DNA of 5,159 bases, from the NCBI GenBank assembly GCA_902826385.1, contig CADEEU010000264.1, positions 1 through 5,159 of the forward strand, read 5' to 3'. The position numbers and the translations under genes are program-made. The notes beneath the pieces were generated by a model that ran no database searches, had not been told where the DNA came from, and saw only the letters and a program-made list of their open reading frames with translations. Positions 1-5,159 of the stretch are shown here, piece after piece (position 1 is the stretch's first letter; each line of letters begins with the position of its first letter). Source of the DNA: an uncultured Acidobacteriota bacterium (lineage in GTDB: Bacteria > Acidobacteriota > Blastocatellia > Pyrinomonadales > Pyrinomonadaceae).

Positions 1-2
1 AC

Positions 3-296
3 TTCCCGTCCGATGTCAGTCTAAAAGCCACGTACGACAGCGCCCTTCAACAGATGAAGAACGGCAAATACGAGAGCGTCAAGTATGTCGAGATCGACGG
101 AATCAAAGGAGTTGAATGGCTTGAAACGATGCCGGAGGATAAAAGCGGTCCGCGACGTCACCAGTGGATAGCATTTCGGAATTATCTCGGCCAAAATCAG
201 CAGTTGAACATAATGCTGTCAACAAAAGGCTCGAACTTTGACAAGCATCGGACCGACTTTCCGGCGATCATGTATTCGATGAAAATCAATAAGTAA
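3..296 (+). CDS. 3' end of a gene of unknown function (C-terminal 97 residues)
   Basis: The frame is open from the left edge and ends in TAA at 294-296. The internal ATG at 54 is probably not the start, because 17 codons upstream of it are open and read as plausible protein. I do not recognise the family. The visible part is soluble, rich in charged and aromatic residues, and has no membrane segment or cysteine. It reads as alternating beta-strand-like stretches (KYESVKYVEIDGIKGVEWLE, later QQLNIMLSTKG) and ends in a FPAIMYSMKINK-type tail. A closing 'f..il.Smk' strand after a 'W.a...y..q..l.i' strand resembles the small PsbP/DcrB-like domains of exported bacterial proteins, but this is only a resemblance of pattern. 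A signal peptide, if any, would lie outside the window. The gene converges on the SnoaL-like gene, with 90 nt between the two stop codons. Confidence 0.7.
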   Translation, partial: FPSDVSLKATYDSALQQMKNGKYESVKYVEIDGIKGVEWLETMPEDKSGPRRHQWIAFRNYLGQNQQLNIMLSTKGSNFDKHRTDFPAIMYSMKINK

Positions 297-322
297 GGTG
301 AGAAACGGAAGTCTCTCGCGAC

Positions 323-379
323 TAAAAGCATCTGAGGGCCCGGATTAAGAATAATGACTTGCTTACGCCCTGGCTTTTA
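323..379. terminator. possible two-way terminator between convergent genes
   Basis: The gap between the two stop codons holds an imperfect inverted repeat. Outer arms are TAAAAGC (323-329) and GCTTTTA (373-379). Middle arms are AGGGC (335-339) and GCCCT (367-371), and a short AAG/CTT stem lies inside. The A-rich left flank and T-rich right flank would give a run of U on either strand, as expected between convergent genes. The loop is long and the stem has unequal bulges (5 nt against 1 nt), so the fold is only moderately convincing. Confidence 0.33.
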
Positions 380-386
380 ATAAGGC

Positions 387-806
387 TTACTTCAACGCAG
401 TGGTGACTTTCTGAAACGCTCTCAAGGCGGCAGCGGTGTCGAAAAATTCTATAAAGCTCGTGATTCGGCCGTTCTTCATCGTGTGGACATGCACCCATTC
501 CGTCGAATAGTGCCGGCCGGTCGCCCGCACCGTTGCCGTCGATCGGCCAAGTACTACTACGCGGTCGCCTTTCGCAATGTACTCGCGAGGCTCGTAATCG
601 GTTATTTCCTCAGCCTCGTTTACCAACTCGAAAAACTTTTCTACGGCCTTTCGCCCATGCCAAATGCCGCCGTGAGGAGCATTTTCGATCTCCGGCGCCG
701 TCAGGTCTATATCGTCGGAAAGATGTTCTAGCAATCCGGATATGTCGCCGCGCCCAAACTTTTCGTAACACGCCCGAATGATTTCGGTGTTCGCATCTTC
801 GTTCAT
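387..806 (-). CDS. SnoaL/NTF2-like small protein
   Basis: This 139-residue protein has the length and pattern of the SnoaL-like branch of the NTF2/ketosteroid-isomerase fold. It has an N-terminal helix pair (about residues 5-30: IIRACYEKFGRGDISGLLEH), the 'D-D-I-D-L' first strand, a GIWHGRKAVEKFFELV segment (about 47-62) like the family's 'y.G..av..ff', then antiparallel strands VVVLGRSTATV (83-93) and STEWVHVHTMKNGRITSFIEFF (101-122), closing with a short helix. The family forms a cone-shaped pocket; members include small isomerases, cyclases and hydrolases as well as non-enzymes. The sequence does not show the substrate, so no activity is assigned. There is no signal peptide, so it is probably cytoplasmic. 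The ATG at 806 has GAGG at 812-815, 5 nt upstream, which fixes the start. The gene is probably its own transcription unit: it has a promoter-like sequence at 884-912 and lies 200 nt from tdk. Confidence 0.85.
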   Translation of the reverse strand: MNEDANTEIIRACYEKFGRGDISGLLEHLSDDIDLTAPEIENAPHGGIWHGRKAVEKFFELVNEAEEITDYEPREYIAKGDRVVVLGRSTATVRATGRHYSTEWVHVHTMKNGRITSFIEFFDTAAALRAFQKVTTALK

Positions 807-883
807 CTCTACCTCGTTCCTGTCCGCGCAAACCTAATTGCGCGGGCTGTGAGCATGAGGACCGCGGATTTATGTTCGTCGGG

Positions 884-912
884 ATTATAGACCAGTTCTA
901 TGTAAGTTGAAA
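884..912 (-). promoter_or_regulatory. promoter of the SnoaL-like gene
   Basis: On the minus strand there is a perfect -10 hexamer TATAAT (884-889), with a weaker -35 TTTCAA (907-912) at a 17-bp spacing. Transcription would start near 877, giving a leader of about 70 nt before the ATG at 806. The -35 is only a 3 of 6 match, which fits a promoter that needs or is controlled by a regulator; an inverted repeat overlaps it. Confidence 0.55.
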
Positions 913-928
913 GTACAATTCTTACATA
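899..928. repeat. 8-bp inverted repeat over the -35 region (candidate operator)
   Basis: Perfect arms TATGTAAG (899-906) and CTTACATA (921-928) are separated by 14 bp, so equivalent bases lie 22 bp apart, about two helical turns. The left arm falls in the -10/-35 spacer, the -35 hexamer lies in the loop, and the right arm is just upstream. That position suits a dimeric repressor or activator. No regulator gene is visible in the window, and I cannot assign the site to a family. It is not followed by a T-run on either strand, so it is not a terminator. Confidence 0.4.
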
Positions 929-1006
929 TCGGACTAAATTGATACGTCGGTGAGGTAAGATATTGAAATATAAGAGCTTATGGGCGACAAAATGCCTGAA
1001 TAGGAG

Positions 1007-1630
1007 TCAAGGCTCTATAACCGTCGGGGCATCCGAATGAGGAATAAAGCACTTACGGCATCGGGCCTCATATTTATCGCTCGCGCCGACCTCGACCCTG
1101 GCGTCCGATTCGACGGTTCGTTGCGTAAAATTGGCGGTTGCACCGCATTTGACACATATTGCGTGAATCTTAGTTATGTATTCTGCAATACATAAGAGCT
1201 GCGGCATGGGCTCGAATGGTTTTCCGGTATAATCCTGATCGAGACCGGCGATGATCACGCGCTTGCCTGAATTTGCCAAATCGTTCACTGCTTCTACCAG
1301 GCCGGCATCGAAGAACTGGCCTTCATCGATTCCGACAACCTGTGTTTCCGGCTGTATCTGTTCCATCAGCTCGGCGGAAGTGGTCACAGGTTTGGAAAGA
1401 TGCTTTCGACCCGAATGCGACGCTATTTCTTCCACCGAGTACCGAGCGTCGATTATCGGCTTAAAAACCTGGACCTTTTGCCGGGCAATCGAGGCACGGT
1501 TCAAGCGTCGGATAAGCTCTTCCGACTTGCCCGAAAACATCGACCCGACAATTACTTCGACCCAACCCGCGCCGTTTTGCCTGTGCTTTCTGCGTTCCTC
1601 GGTGTTGTCGAACGCAAACTCTTCAACCAT
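1007..1630 (-). CDS. tdk: thymidine kinase (type II, zinc-binding)
   Basis: Thymidine kinase phosphorylates thymidine to dTMP with ATP in the pyrimidine salvage pathway, in the cytoplasm. The 207-residue protein has all the family marks. There is a P-loop GSMFSGKS (29-36) followed by EELIRRL; the DEGQFF motif (102-107) with E103 as the expected catalytic base; GLDQDYTGKPF (129-139); an FTQR segment before the lasso; and four zinc-site cysteines in two CxxC pairs (C159/C162 and C191/C194), with Y187 in the substrate lasso. Length is slightly above the usual 190-205 because of about 20 polar N-terminal residues before GWVEVIVG. The frame is also open to a GTG at 1690. I prefer ATG 1630, because the extra stretch (ICLFPKNWF...) is unlike the family, the GTG lies inside the promoter, and AAAAAGG precedes ATG 1630. 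It follows a terminator, so it is probably transcribed alone. Confidence 0.96.
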   Translation of the reverse strand: MVEEFAFDNTEERRKHRQNGAGWVEVIVGSMFSGKSEELIRRLNRASIARQKVQVFKPIIDARYSVEEIASHSGRKHLSKPVTTSAELMEQIQPETQVVGIDEGQFFDAGLVEAVNDLANSGKRVIIAGLDQDYTGKPFEPMPQLLCIAEYITKIHAICVKCGATANFTQRTVESDARVEVGASDKYEARCRKCFIPHSDAPTVIEP

Positions 1631-1642
1631 AAACAACAAGTA

Positions 1643-1649
1643 CCTTTTT
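1643..1649 (-). promoter_or_regulatory. ribosome binding site supporting the tdk start at 1630
   Basis: The minus strand reads AAAAAGG here, 12 nt before the ATG at 1630. The spacing is longer than ideal, but this is the only purine-rich SD-like stretch near either candidate start. It favours ATG 1630 over GTG 1690. Confidence 0.45.
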
Positions 1650-1674
1650 CTGAACCAATTTTTGGGGAAAAGGC

Positions 1675-1703
1675 AGATTAGCACGTACACAGGGCAATGT
1701 CAT
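1675..1703 (-). promoter_or_regulatory. candidate promoter of tdk
   Basis: On the minus strand, ATGACA (1698-1703, 5 of 6 to the -35 consensus) is followed after 17 bp by TAATCT (1675-1680). A TG one base upstream of the -10 forms an extended -10 (TGCTAATCT). It sits just beyond the intrinsic terminator of the preceding gene, where tdk would need its own promoter. Transcription would start near 1668, giving a leader of about 38 nt. Confidence 0.45.
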
Positions 1704-1710
1704 TTTGCGA

Positions 1711-1743
1711 ACAAATAAAAAGACCGGACGAACAAGCCCGGTC
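1711..1743 (-). terminator. intrinsic terminator after the GpmI homologue
   Basis: In the minus-strand direction, GACCGG (1743-1738) pairs perfectly with CCGGTC (1727-1722) across a 10-nt loop, and TTTTTATTTGT (1721-1711) follows at once. This is a textbook GC-rich stem plus U-tract. It lies about 75 nt after the stop of the GpmI homologue and is the first strong hairpin I see downstream of eno, so it probably ends the upstream transcript or transcripts. Confidence 0.85.
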
Positions 1744-1818
1744 AGAAATATCAAAAAGCAGTCAATCCGAATTTACCGAACTTTCGTGTTTTTTGGTGGC
1801 TTCATCTTTCTTTTTGTC

Positions 1819-3357
1819 CTACAGATCACGCAGATCACGACCAGTCATTTCCGTCGGAATTTTCAGACCCAGAATTCCGAGTATCGTAGGTGCTACGTCC
1901 GCAAGTGAACCGCCGTCCGCCAGGCCGGTTTCGCTGTTTTGAGGATCGATAAAATGAAAAGGCACGGGATTGGTGGTTCCTCTTGGGGCTCCGGCAAACT
2001 TCGGCTGCAAGTTCATCTGTTCGCAGCCGGGATGCGAAGATGTAATAACGGCAACTCCGTTTACCTCCCTGATCTTCTCGATAATTCCGCCGAGGCAGGT
2101 GTCGACAAATTGGACAGACTCGATCGTTTTTTCAAGATTGCCCGATTCCGACACGAGATCGGAGGCGGGAAAATTAACGACGAACAGTCCGGACTCGTCT
2201 GAGCCCAGGGTGCGAAGAACGCTGTCTGCGATCTTGAAACTCTGCGACTCCGGCTCTGAATCCAGATTCTCCAGGCCCGAAACCGGCAGGACGACCCTGC
2301 TTTCAAAGGTGCCGGCCTGATTCTCGCTTCCGTTCAGATAGCTTGAAACATGCAGCGATCTCGCCGTTTCGGTGATGCGATAGTTTCTAAAACCGCAGTA
2401 CTCGAAAACGGACGTCAGCATGTTGCTTTCGACTTGTTCGGCGAATGCTACCGGCAGTGCAAATGAAGGATCGTATTCAGTTAGGCATACCGCTTCGACT
2501 TTCGGCTTTGCCACAGATGCGTCGGGCACGGCAATCGAGCGAACAAGCTGTCGCATTCCCTCGCTCTTATGATTAAAAAAGACGACCAGGTCACCATTCT
2601 TCACGGTCGCCATTGGCTCGTCCATGCTTTTTTCGATTACGATCGGAGCGATGAACTCATCGGAAATGCCGCGCAGAAAGGAAGCTCGTATTGCCGTGAT
2701 CGCATCGAAGCTGCGTTCGCCTTCACCGTGAACAAGCATTGTGAAGGCCCGCGCCGTCCGTTCCCAATTCTCGCGGCTGTCCATAGCATAGAAACGTCCG
2801 CAAAGCGATGCTATCTTGCCGAGACCAATGTCGGCCATCTTGATCTCAAGTGCATCGACATAAATGTCCGCCGTACGCGGCTGAACGTCACGGCCATCCA
2901 AAATTCCATGCACAAACGCCTGACTAACGCCCGAACGCTTAGCCATTCGGAGTAATGCAAAAAGCGTCTCCTGAGTCGAGTGAACGCCGCCATCGCTCAA
3001 CAAACCGACAAAGTGAACCGCCGAGCCGATGCCCGCCGCCCGTCCGAATGCCTTGAGCAGCACGTCGTTTTTTAAGAGTTCGCCGGTCTTAACGGAATTT
3101 TCAATTCGCGCCCCGTCCGTACGAATCGTGCGGCCCGCTCCTATCGTTCGGTGCCCAACCTCGGCGTTTCCCGGAGCATCGGCTGAGAGGCCGACGGGTA
3201 CTCCCGAAGCAGCCAGAGTCGTGGACGGATACCGCTCGCATATCTCGTCGTAATACGGAGTGTGAGCCAGCGCGATCGCATTTCCATCGTGTTGGGGCGA
3301 TACACCCCATCCGTCAAGAATGATCAACGCCAGCGGCCGTCTTGTCTCAAAGCTCAT
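1819..3357 (-). CDS. gpmI: GpmI-family phosphoglycerate mutase homologue, active site degenerate (probable pseudoenzyme)
   Basis: Cofactor-independent phosphoglycerate mutases interconvert 3- and 2-phosphoglycerate through a phosphoserine on a two-manganese site. This 512-residue protein has the family's normal length and scaffold: LIILDGWG (11-18), GN.EVGH..IGAGR (63-76), LLSDGGVHS (119-127), DGRDVQP (154-160), GRFYAMD (187-193), TTNPVP (461-466) and a DGGSLADVAPTILGILG...EMTGRDL C-terminus. Compared with the Bacillus stearothermophilus enzyme from memory, the catalytic Ser62 is Ala65, and metal ligands H407, D444 and H462 are E404, S441 and G460. Substrate residues R191, R261, R264 and K336 are S194, K264, G267 and R333. 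D15, H126, R156, D157, R188, D400 and H442 are kept. The frame is unbroken, so this is not a decayed gene. Mutase activity is unlikely; the actual role is unknown. ATG 3357 fits the family's N-terminus, although no Shine-Dalgarno sequence precedes it. The gene has its own promoter but lies downstream of eno and the GNAT gene. Confidence 0.93.
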   Translation of the reverse strand: MSFETRRPLALIILDGWGVSPQHDGNAIALAHTPYYDEICERYPSTTLAASGVPVGLSADAPGNAEVGHRTIGAGRTIRTDGARIENSVKTGELLKNDVLLKAFGRAAGIGSAVHFVGLLSDGGVHSTQETLFALLRMAKRSGVSQAFVHGILDGRDVQPRTADIYVDALEIKMADIGLGKIASLCGRFYAMDSRENWERTARAFTMLVHGEGERSFDAITAIRASFLRGISDEFIAPIVIEKSMDEPMATVKNGDLVVFFNHKSEGMRQLVRSIAVPDASVAKPKVEAVCLTEYDPSFALPVAFAEQVESNMLTSVFEYCGFRNYRITETARSLHVSSYLNGSENQAGTFESRVVLPVSGLENLDSEPESQSFKIADSVLRTLGSDESGLFVVNFPASDLVSESGNLEKTIESVQFVDTCLGGIIEKIREVNGVAVITSSHPGCEQMNLQPKFAGAPRGTTNPVPFHFIDPQNSETGLADGGSLADVAPTILGILGLKIPTEMTGRDLRDL

Positions 3358-3418
3358 AGAGATTGATCGGTTTCGGAAAGAAGCTAAATGTGAAGAAGAG
3401 TGAAAAGCGAGGGCGCGT

Positions 3419-3467
3419 GTGCCGAACGTATGGGCACGTTAAATATTATACCCGAAAACTGCGTGCC
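3419..3467. repeat. three GTGCC/GGCAC half-sites around the promoter of the GpmI homologue
   Basis: The plus strand has GTGCC at 3419-3423, GGCAC at 3433-3437 and GTGCC at 3463-3467. The first two form an inverted repeat with a 9-bp gap at about +1 to +20. The second and third, extended to GGCACG/CGTGCC, flank the -10 element. This could be a regulator site or a 5' leader hairpin. The 5-bp units are short, so chance is a real alternative. Confidence 0.25.
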
Positions 3468-3475
3468 AATGGCAA
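3445..3475 (-). promoter_or_regulatory. promoter of the GpmI homologue
   Basis: The minus strand has a perfect -10 TATAAT (3445-3450) and a 5 of 6 -35 TTGCCA (3470-3475) at 19-bp spacing, slightly long. The -35 starts just after the stop codon of the GNAT gene. Transcription would begin near 3438, leaving a leader of about 80 nt that is pyrimidine-rich close to the ATG and shows no Shine-Dalgarno sequence. Confidence 0.55.
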
Positions 3476-3479
3476 GGAT

Positions 3480-3911
3480 TTAATAAGCGTTTGGTGCGGG
3501 CAGCTCCATCCAGCGTTCCGGATATTTTAAGCCATGAAAGCCGAATTTTTCGTACAGCGAATGAGCGTCCCTCGTCGCAAGCACCCATCGTCTAAGTCCC
3601 TGAAGATCAGGCTGGGCGATGATAGTCTCCATCAGCCACTTGCTTAAACCTCTGCCGCGAAATTCGCTAATGATAAACACATCGCCGATGTACGCAAACG
3701 TCGCACAGTCGCTTACGACCCTGGCAAAGCCAATCTGTTCGTCTTCTCGATATACGCCAAAGCAGATCGAGTTTGCAATTGCCGTTCGTGTTTGTTCAGG
3801 CGTGCGCTCCTGAGCCCAATAAGAATCTTCGGCTAGAAATTTCTGGATAGAATCGACGTCCAGCCGATCCTTGTCCGTATCTATAGTGAATTCTCCGCGC
3901 ACCAATCTCAT
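3480..3911 (-). CDS. GNAT-family N-acetyltransferase
   Basis: The 143-residue protein is a single GNAT domain, which moves an acetyl group from acetyl-CoA to an amine. Visible marks are FGVYREDEQIGFARVV (51-66, strands 2-3), the central strand ATFAYIGDVFII (70-81), and the acetyl-CoA pyrophosphate loop RGRGLS (85-90) leading into the helix KWLMETII. Next come LRRWVLATRDAHSLYEKFGF (106-125), with Y120 at the usual general-acid position, and a short PERWMEL end. The loop ends in Ser where Gly or Ala is usual, a mild change. This sub-type, with 'DRLDVDxIxxFL..SYWA' at the N-terminus, is common in bacteria and usually has no known substrate; I assign none. The start ATG 3911 lies 14 nt after the eno stop with no clear Shine-Dalgarno sequence, which suggests co-transcription and perhaps translational coupling with eno. 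Confidence 0.9.
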   Translation of the reverse strand: MRLVRGEFTIDTDKDRLDVDSIQKFLAEDSYWAQERTPEQTRTAIANSICFGVYREDEQIGFARVVSDCATFAYIGDVFIISEFRGRGLSKWLMETIIAQPDLQGLRRWVLATRDAHSLYEKFGFHGLKYPERWMELPAPNAY

Positions 3912-3925
3912 ATTGGATCGCTTTT

Positions 3926-5158
3926 TTAGCCCCTTGTTTGAAAACTGGCCTTCGGCTGTCCGAGCTGATAAAACGCGCGTCGGCCGGGATAGCGGGCTGA
4001 ATCGCCAAGGTCTTCTTCAATCCGAAGAAGCTGGTTATATTTTGCGATCCGGTCTGACCGGCAAAGGCTGCCGGTTTTGATCTGCCCGGCGTTGGTCGCA
4101 ACAGCAAGGTCGGCGATAAACGTGTCTTCAGTTTCGCCTGAACGGTGCGAGATGACGGCGGTCATGTTGTTAGTGCGGGCGAGTTCGATTGCGTCCAATG
4201 TTTCGGTCAACGTGCCGATCTGATTAACCTTGATAAGGATGGAGTTGGCCGCTCCTTCGTCGATTCCCTTTTGCAGAAACTTGACGTTCGTAACGAACAG
4301 ATCATCGCCGACGAGCTGAACAGTCTTCCCGACGGAATTTGTCAAATTTTTCCATCCTTCCCAATCGTTTTCGGCCATGCCGTCCTCGATAGAAATTATC
4401 GGATATTTTCCGCACCAGTCGGTCCAGTAAGCGGCCATTTCTTCCGACGACAGCTCGCGTTTGTCTGACTTTTTGAAGACGTATTTGCCGTTCGAATAAA
4501 ATTCGCTCGCCGCCGGGTCCAGAGCCAGCATTACATTTTGTCCCGCTTTGTAACCCGCTTTTTCGATTGCTTCGAGAATGGTCTCGACTGCCTCTTCGTT
4601 CGATTTCAAATTCGGAGCAAACCCGCCTTCGTCCCCAACTCCGGTCGAATAGCCACGCGACTTCAGAACAGATTTCAGATTGTGAAATATCTCGGCGCCG
4701 CAGCGTAACGCTTCGGCAAAGTTTTCGGCCCCGACGGGCATAACCATGAATTCCTGAAAATCGACGTTGTTGTCGGCGTGGGCGCCGCCGTTCAGGATGT
4801 TCATCATCGGAACAGGCAGCGTCTTTGCGTTCGTACCGCCGATGTAGCGGTACAGCGGCATTTCCTGGACTGCAGCGGCTGCTCGAGCATTCGCGAGCGA
4901 GACGGCAAGAATTGCGTTGGCTCCCAACTTTGCTTTATTCTCCGTGCCGTCCAGGGCAATCATTACCTGATCGATCTGCGTTTGGTCAAGAGCATCGAGA
5001 CCTTCGAGTTCTCGGCCAATTTTGTCGTTTACATTCTCGACCGCCTTCAGAACTCCCTTGCCCAGGTAACGAAGCTTGTCACCGTCTCTTAGCTCGACGG
5101 CTTCATTCTCGCCAGTCGAAGCACCGCTCGGTACGGCCGCACGGCCGGTAGTGCCATC
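3926..5158 (-). CDS. eno: enolase (phosphopyruvate hydratase), N-terminus cut by the window edge
   Basis: Enolase dehydrates 2-phosphoglycerate to phosphoenolpyruvate in glycolysis and is also part of RNA degradosomes in some bacteria. The visible 410 residues start at a DGTTGRAAVPSGAST segment, so about 29 residues are missing. The frame stays open to the right edge, and the internal ATG at 4963 is not the start. In visible numbering the catalytic set is complete: mobile loop SGAST (11-15), H127, E136, GDEGG with E177, Mg ligands D214 (LALDP), E258 (SIEDG) and D285/D286 (VGDD), K310 (ILIK), HRS (338-340) and K361 (QIKTGS). The total would be near 439 residues, a little longer than the usual 430, because about 12 residues (GQPKASFQTRG-type) follow the normal AFYxL end. 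It is first in a run with the GNAT gene and the GpmI homologue; its promoter lies outside the window. Confidence 0.98.
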   Translation of the reverse strand, partial: DGTTGRAAVPSGASTGENEAVELRDGDKLRYLGKGVLKAVENVNDKIGRELEGLDALDQTQIDQVMIALDGTENKAKLGANAILAVSLANARAAAAVQEMPLYRYIGGTNAKTLPVPMMNILNGGAHADNNVDFQEFMVMPVGAENFAEALRCGAEIFHNLKSVLKSRGYSTGVGDEGGFAPNLKSNEEAVETILEAIEKAGYKAGQNVMLALDPAASEFYSNGKYVFKKSDKRELSSEEMAAYWTDWCGKYPIISIEDGMAENDWEGWKNLTNSVGKTVQLVGDDLFVTNVKFLQKGIDEGAANSILIKVNQIGTLTETLDAIELARTNNMTAVISHRSGETEDTFIADLAVATNAGQIKTGSLCRSDRIAKYNQLLRIEEDLGDSARYPGRRAFYQLGQPKASFQTRG

Positions 5159-5159
5159 T

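Noticed and set aside
483..781. Two overlapping 82-codon plus-strand frames opposite the SnoaL-like gene
   Set aside because: The minus-strand protein has clear family features and a good ribosome binding site; the opposite frames have neither.
854..910. Tiny plus-strand frames (11-12 codons) in the gap between the SnoaL gene and tdk
   Set aside because: They lack a ribosome binding site or any supporting feature and overlap the promoter and leader of the SnoaL gene.
961..981. AT-rich palindromes (TATTGAAATA, ATAAGAGCTTAT) after tdk, as a possible terminator
   Set aside because: Loops of two bases and AT-only stems would not form a stable hairpin, and no T-run follows.
1251..1718. 155-codon plus-strand reading frame opposite tdk
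   Set aside because: It lies wholly opposite an unmistakable thymidine kinase, has no recognisable motif and looks like a mirror of tdk codon structure.
2569..2955. 128-codon plus-strand reading frame opposite the GpmI homologue
   Set aside because: It is antisense to a full-length family protein, has no binding site or family pattern, and is one of several such shadows in this gene.
1819..3357. Explaining the lost GpmI active-site residues by sequencing error or frameshift
   Set aside because: The changes are scattered single-codon substitutions in an intact 512-codon frame, with conserved scaffold motifs on both sides of each.
3454..3469. Sigma-54-like -24 box TGGCACG (minus strand) upstream of the GpmI homologue
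   Set aside because: The -24 element matches, but the required GC of the -12 element reads TC at the right spacing, and a perfect TATAAT with a 5 of 6 -35 explains the site better.

Overview
The window reads as ordinary chromosomal DNA of a free-living bacterium. Base composition is close to even by eye. The enolase and thymidine kinase are of bacterial type, and there is no sign of phage, transposon, CRISPR or RNA genes. The taxon cannot be read directly. An acidobacterial origin (Blastocatellia/Pyrinomonadaceae-like) is only a guess from the general character of the proteins.

Layout: the left edge holds the 3' end of a plus-strand gene of unknown function (3-296). Everything after it lies on the minus strand, so the rest is best read from right to left. 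The order is enolase (eno, cut by the right edge), a GNAT acetyltransferase 14 nt after it, a full-length GpmI-family phosphoglycerate mutase homologue, a strong intrinsic terminator (1711-1743), thymidine kinase (tdk), and a SnoaL/NTF2-like protein. The SnoaL gene converges on the left-edge gene across a short gap with a possible two-way terminator. Promoter-like sequences precede the GpmI homologue, tdk and the SnoaL gene. I see no hairpin between eno and the terminator at 1711-1743, so eno, the GNAT gene and the GpmI homologue may share transcripts, with an internal promoter before the last.

The main point of interest is the GpmI homologue. GpmI and enolase catalyse consecutive glycolytic steps (3-phosphoglycerate to 2-phosphoglycerate to phosphoenolpyruvate), and the enolase here keeps every catalytic residue I can check. 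The GpmI homologue keeps the family's length and many scaffold motifs. However, it lacks the catalytic serine (Ala at residue 65), four of the seven manganese ligands (the serine among them) and several phosphate-binding basic residues. It is therefore probably not a working mutase: either a pseudoenzyme or a protein with a new job kept beside enolase. An automatic annotation would very likely call it a normal phosphoglycerate mutase.

Secondary points are an inverted repeat over the -35 region of the SnoaL gene promoter, three GTGCC/GGCAC half-sites around the promoter of the GpmI homologue, an 18-codon in-frame extension behind that gene's TAG stop, and a thymidine kinase start placed at 1630 because a possible upstream GTG lies inside the promoter.
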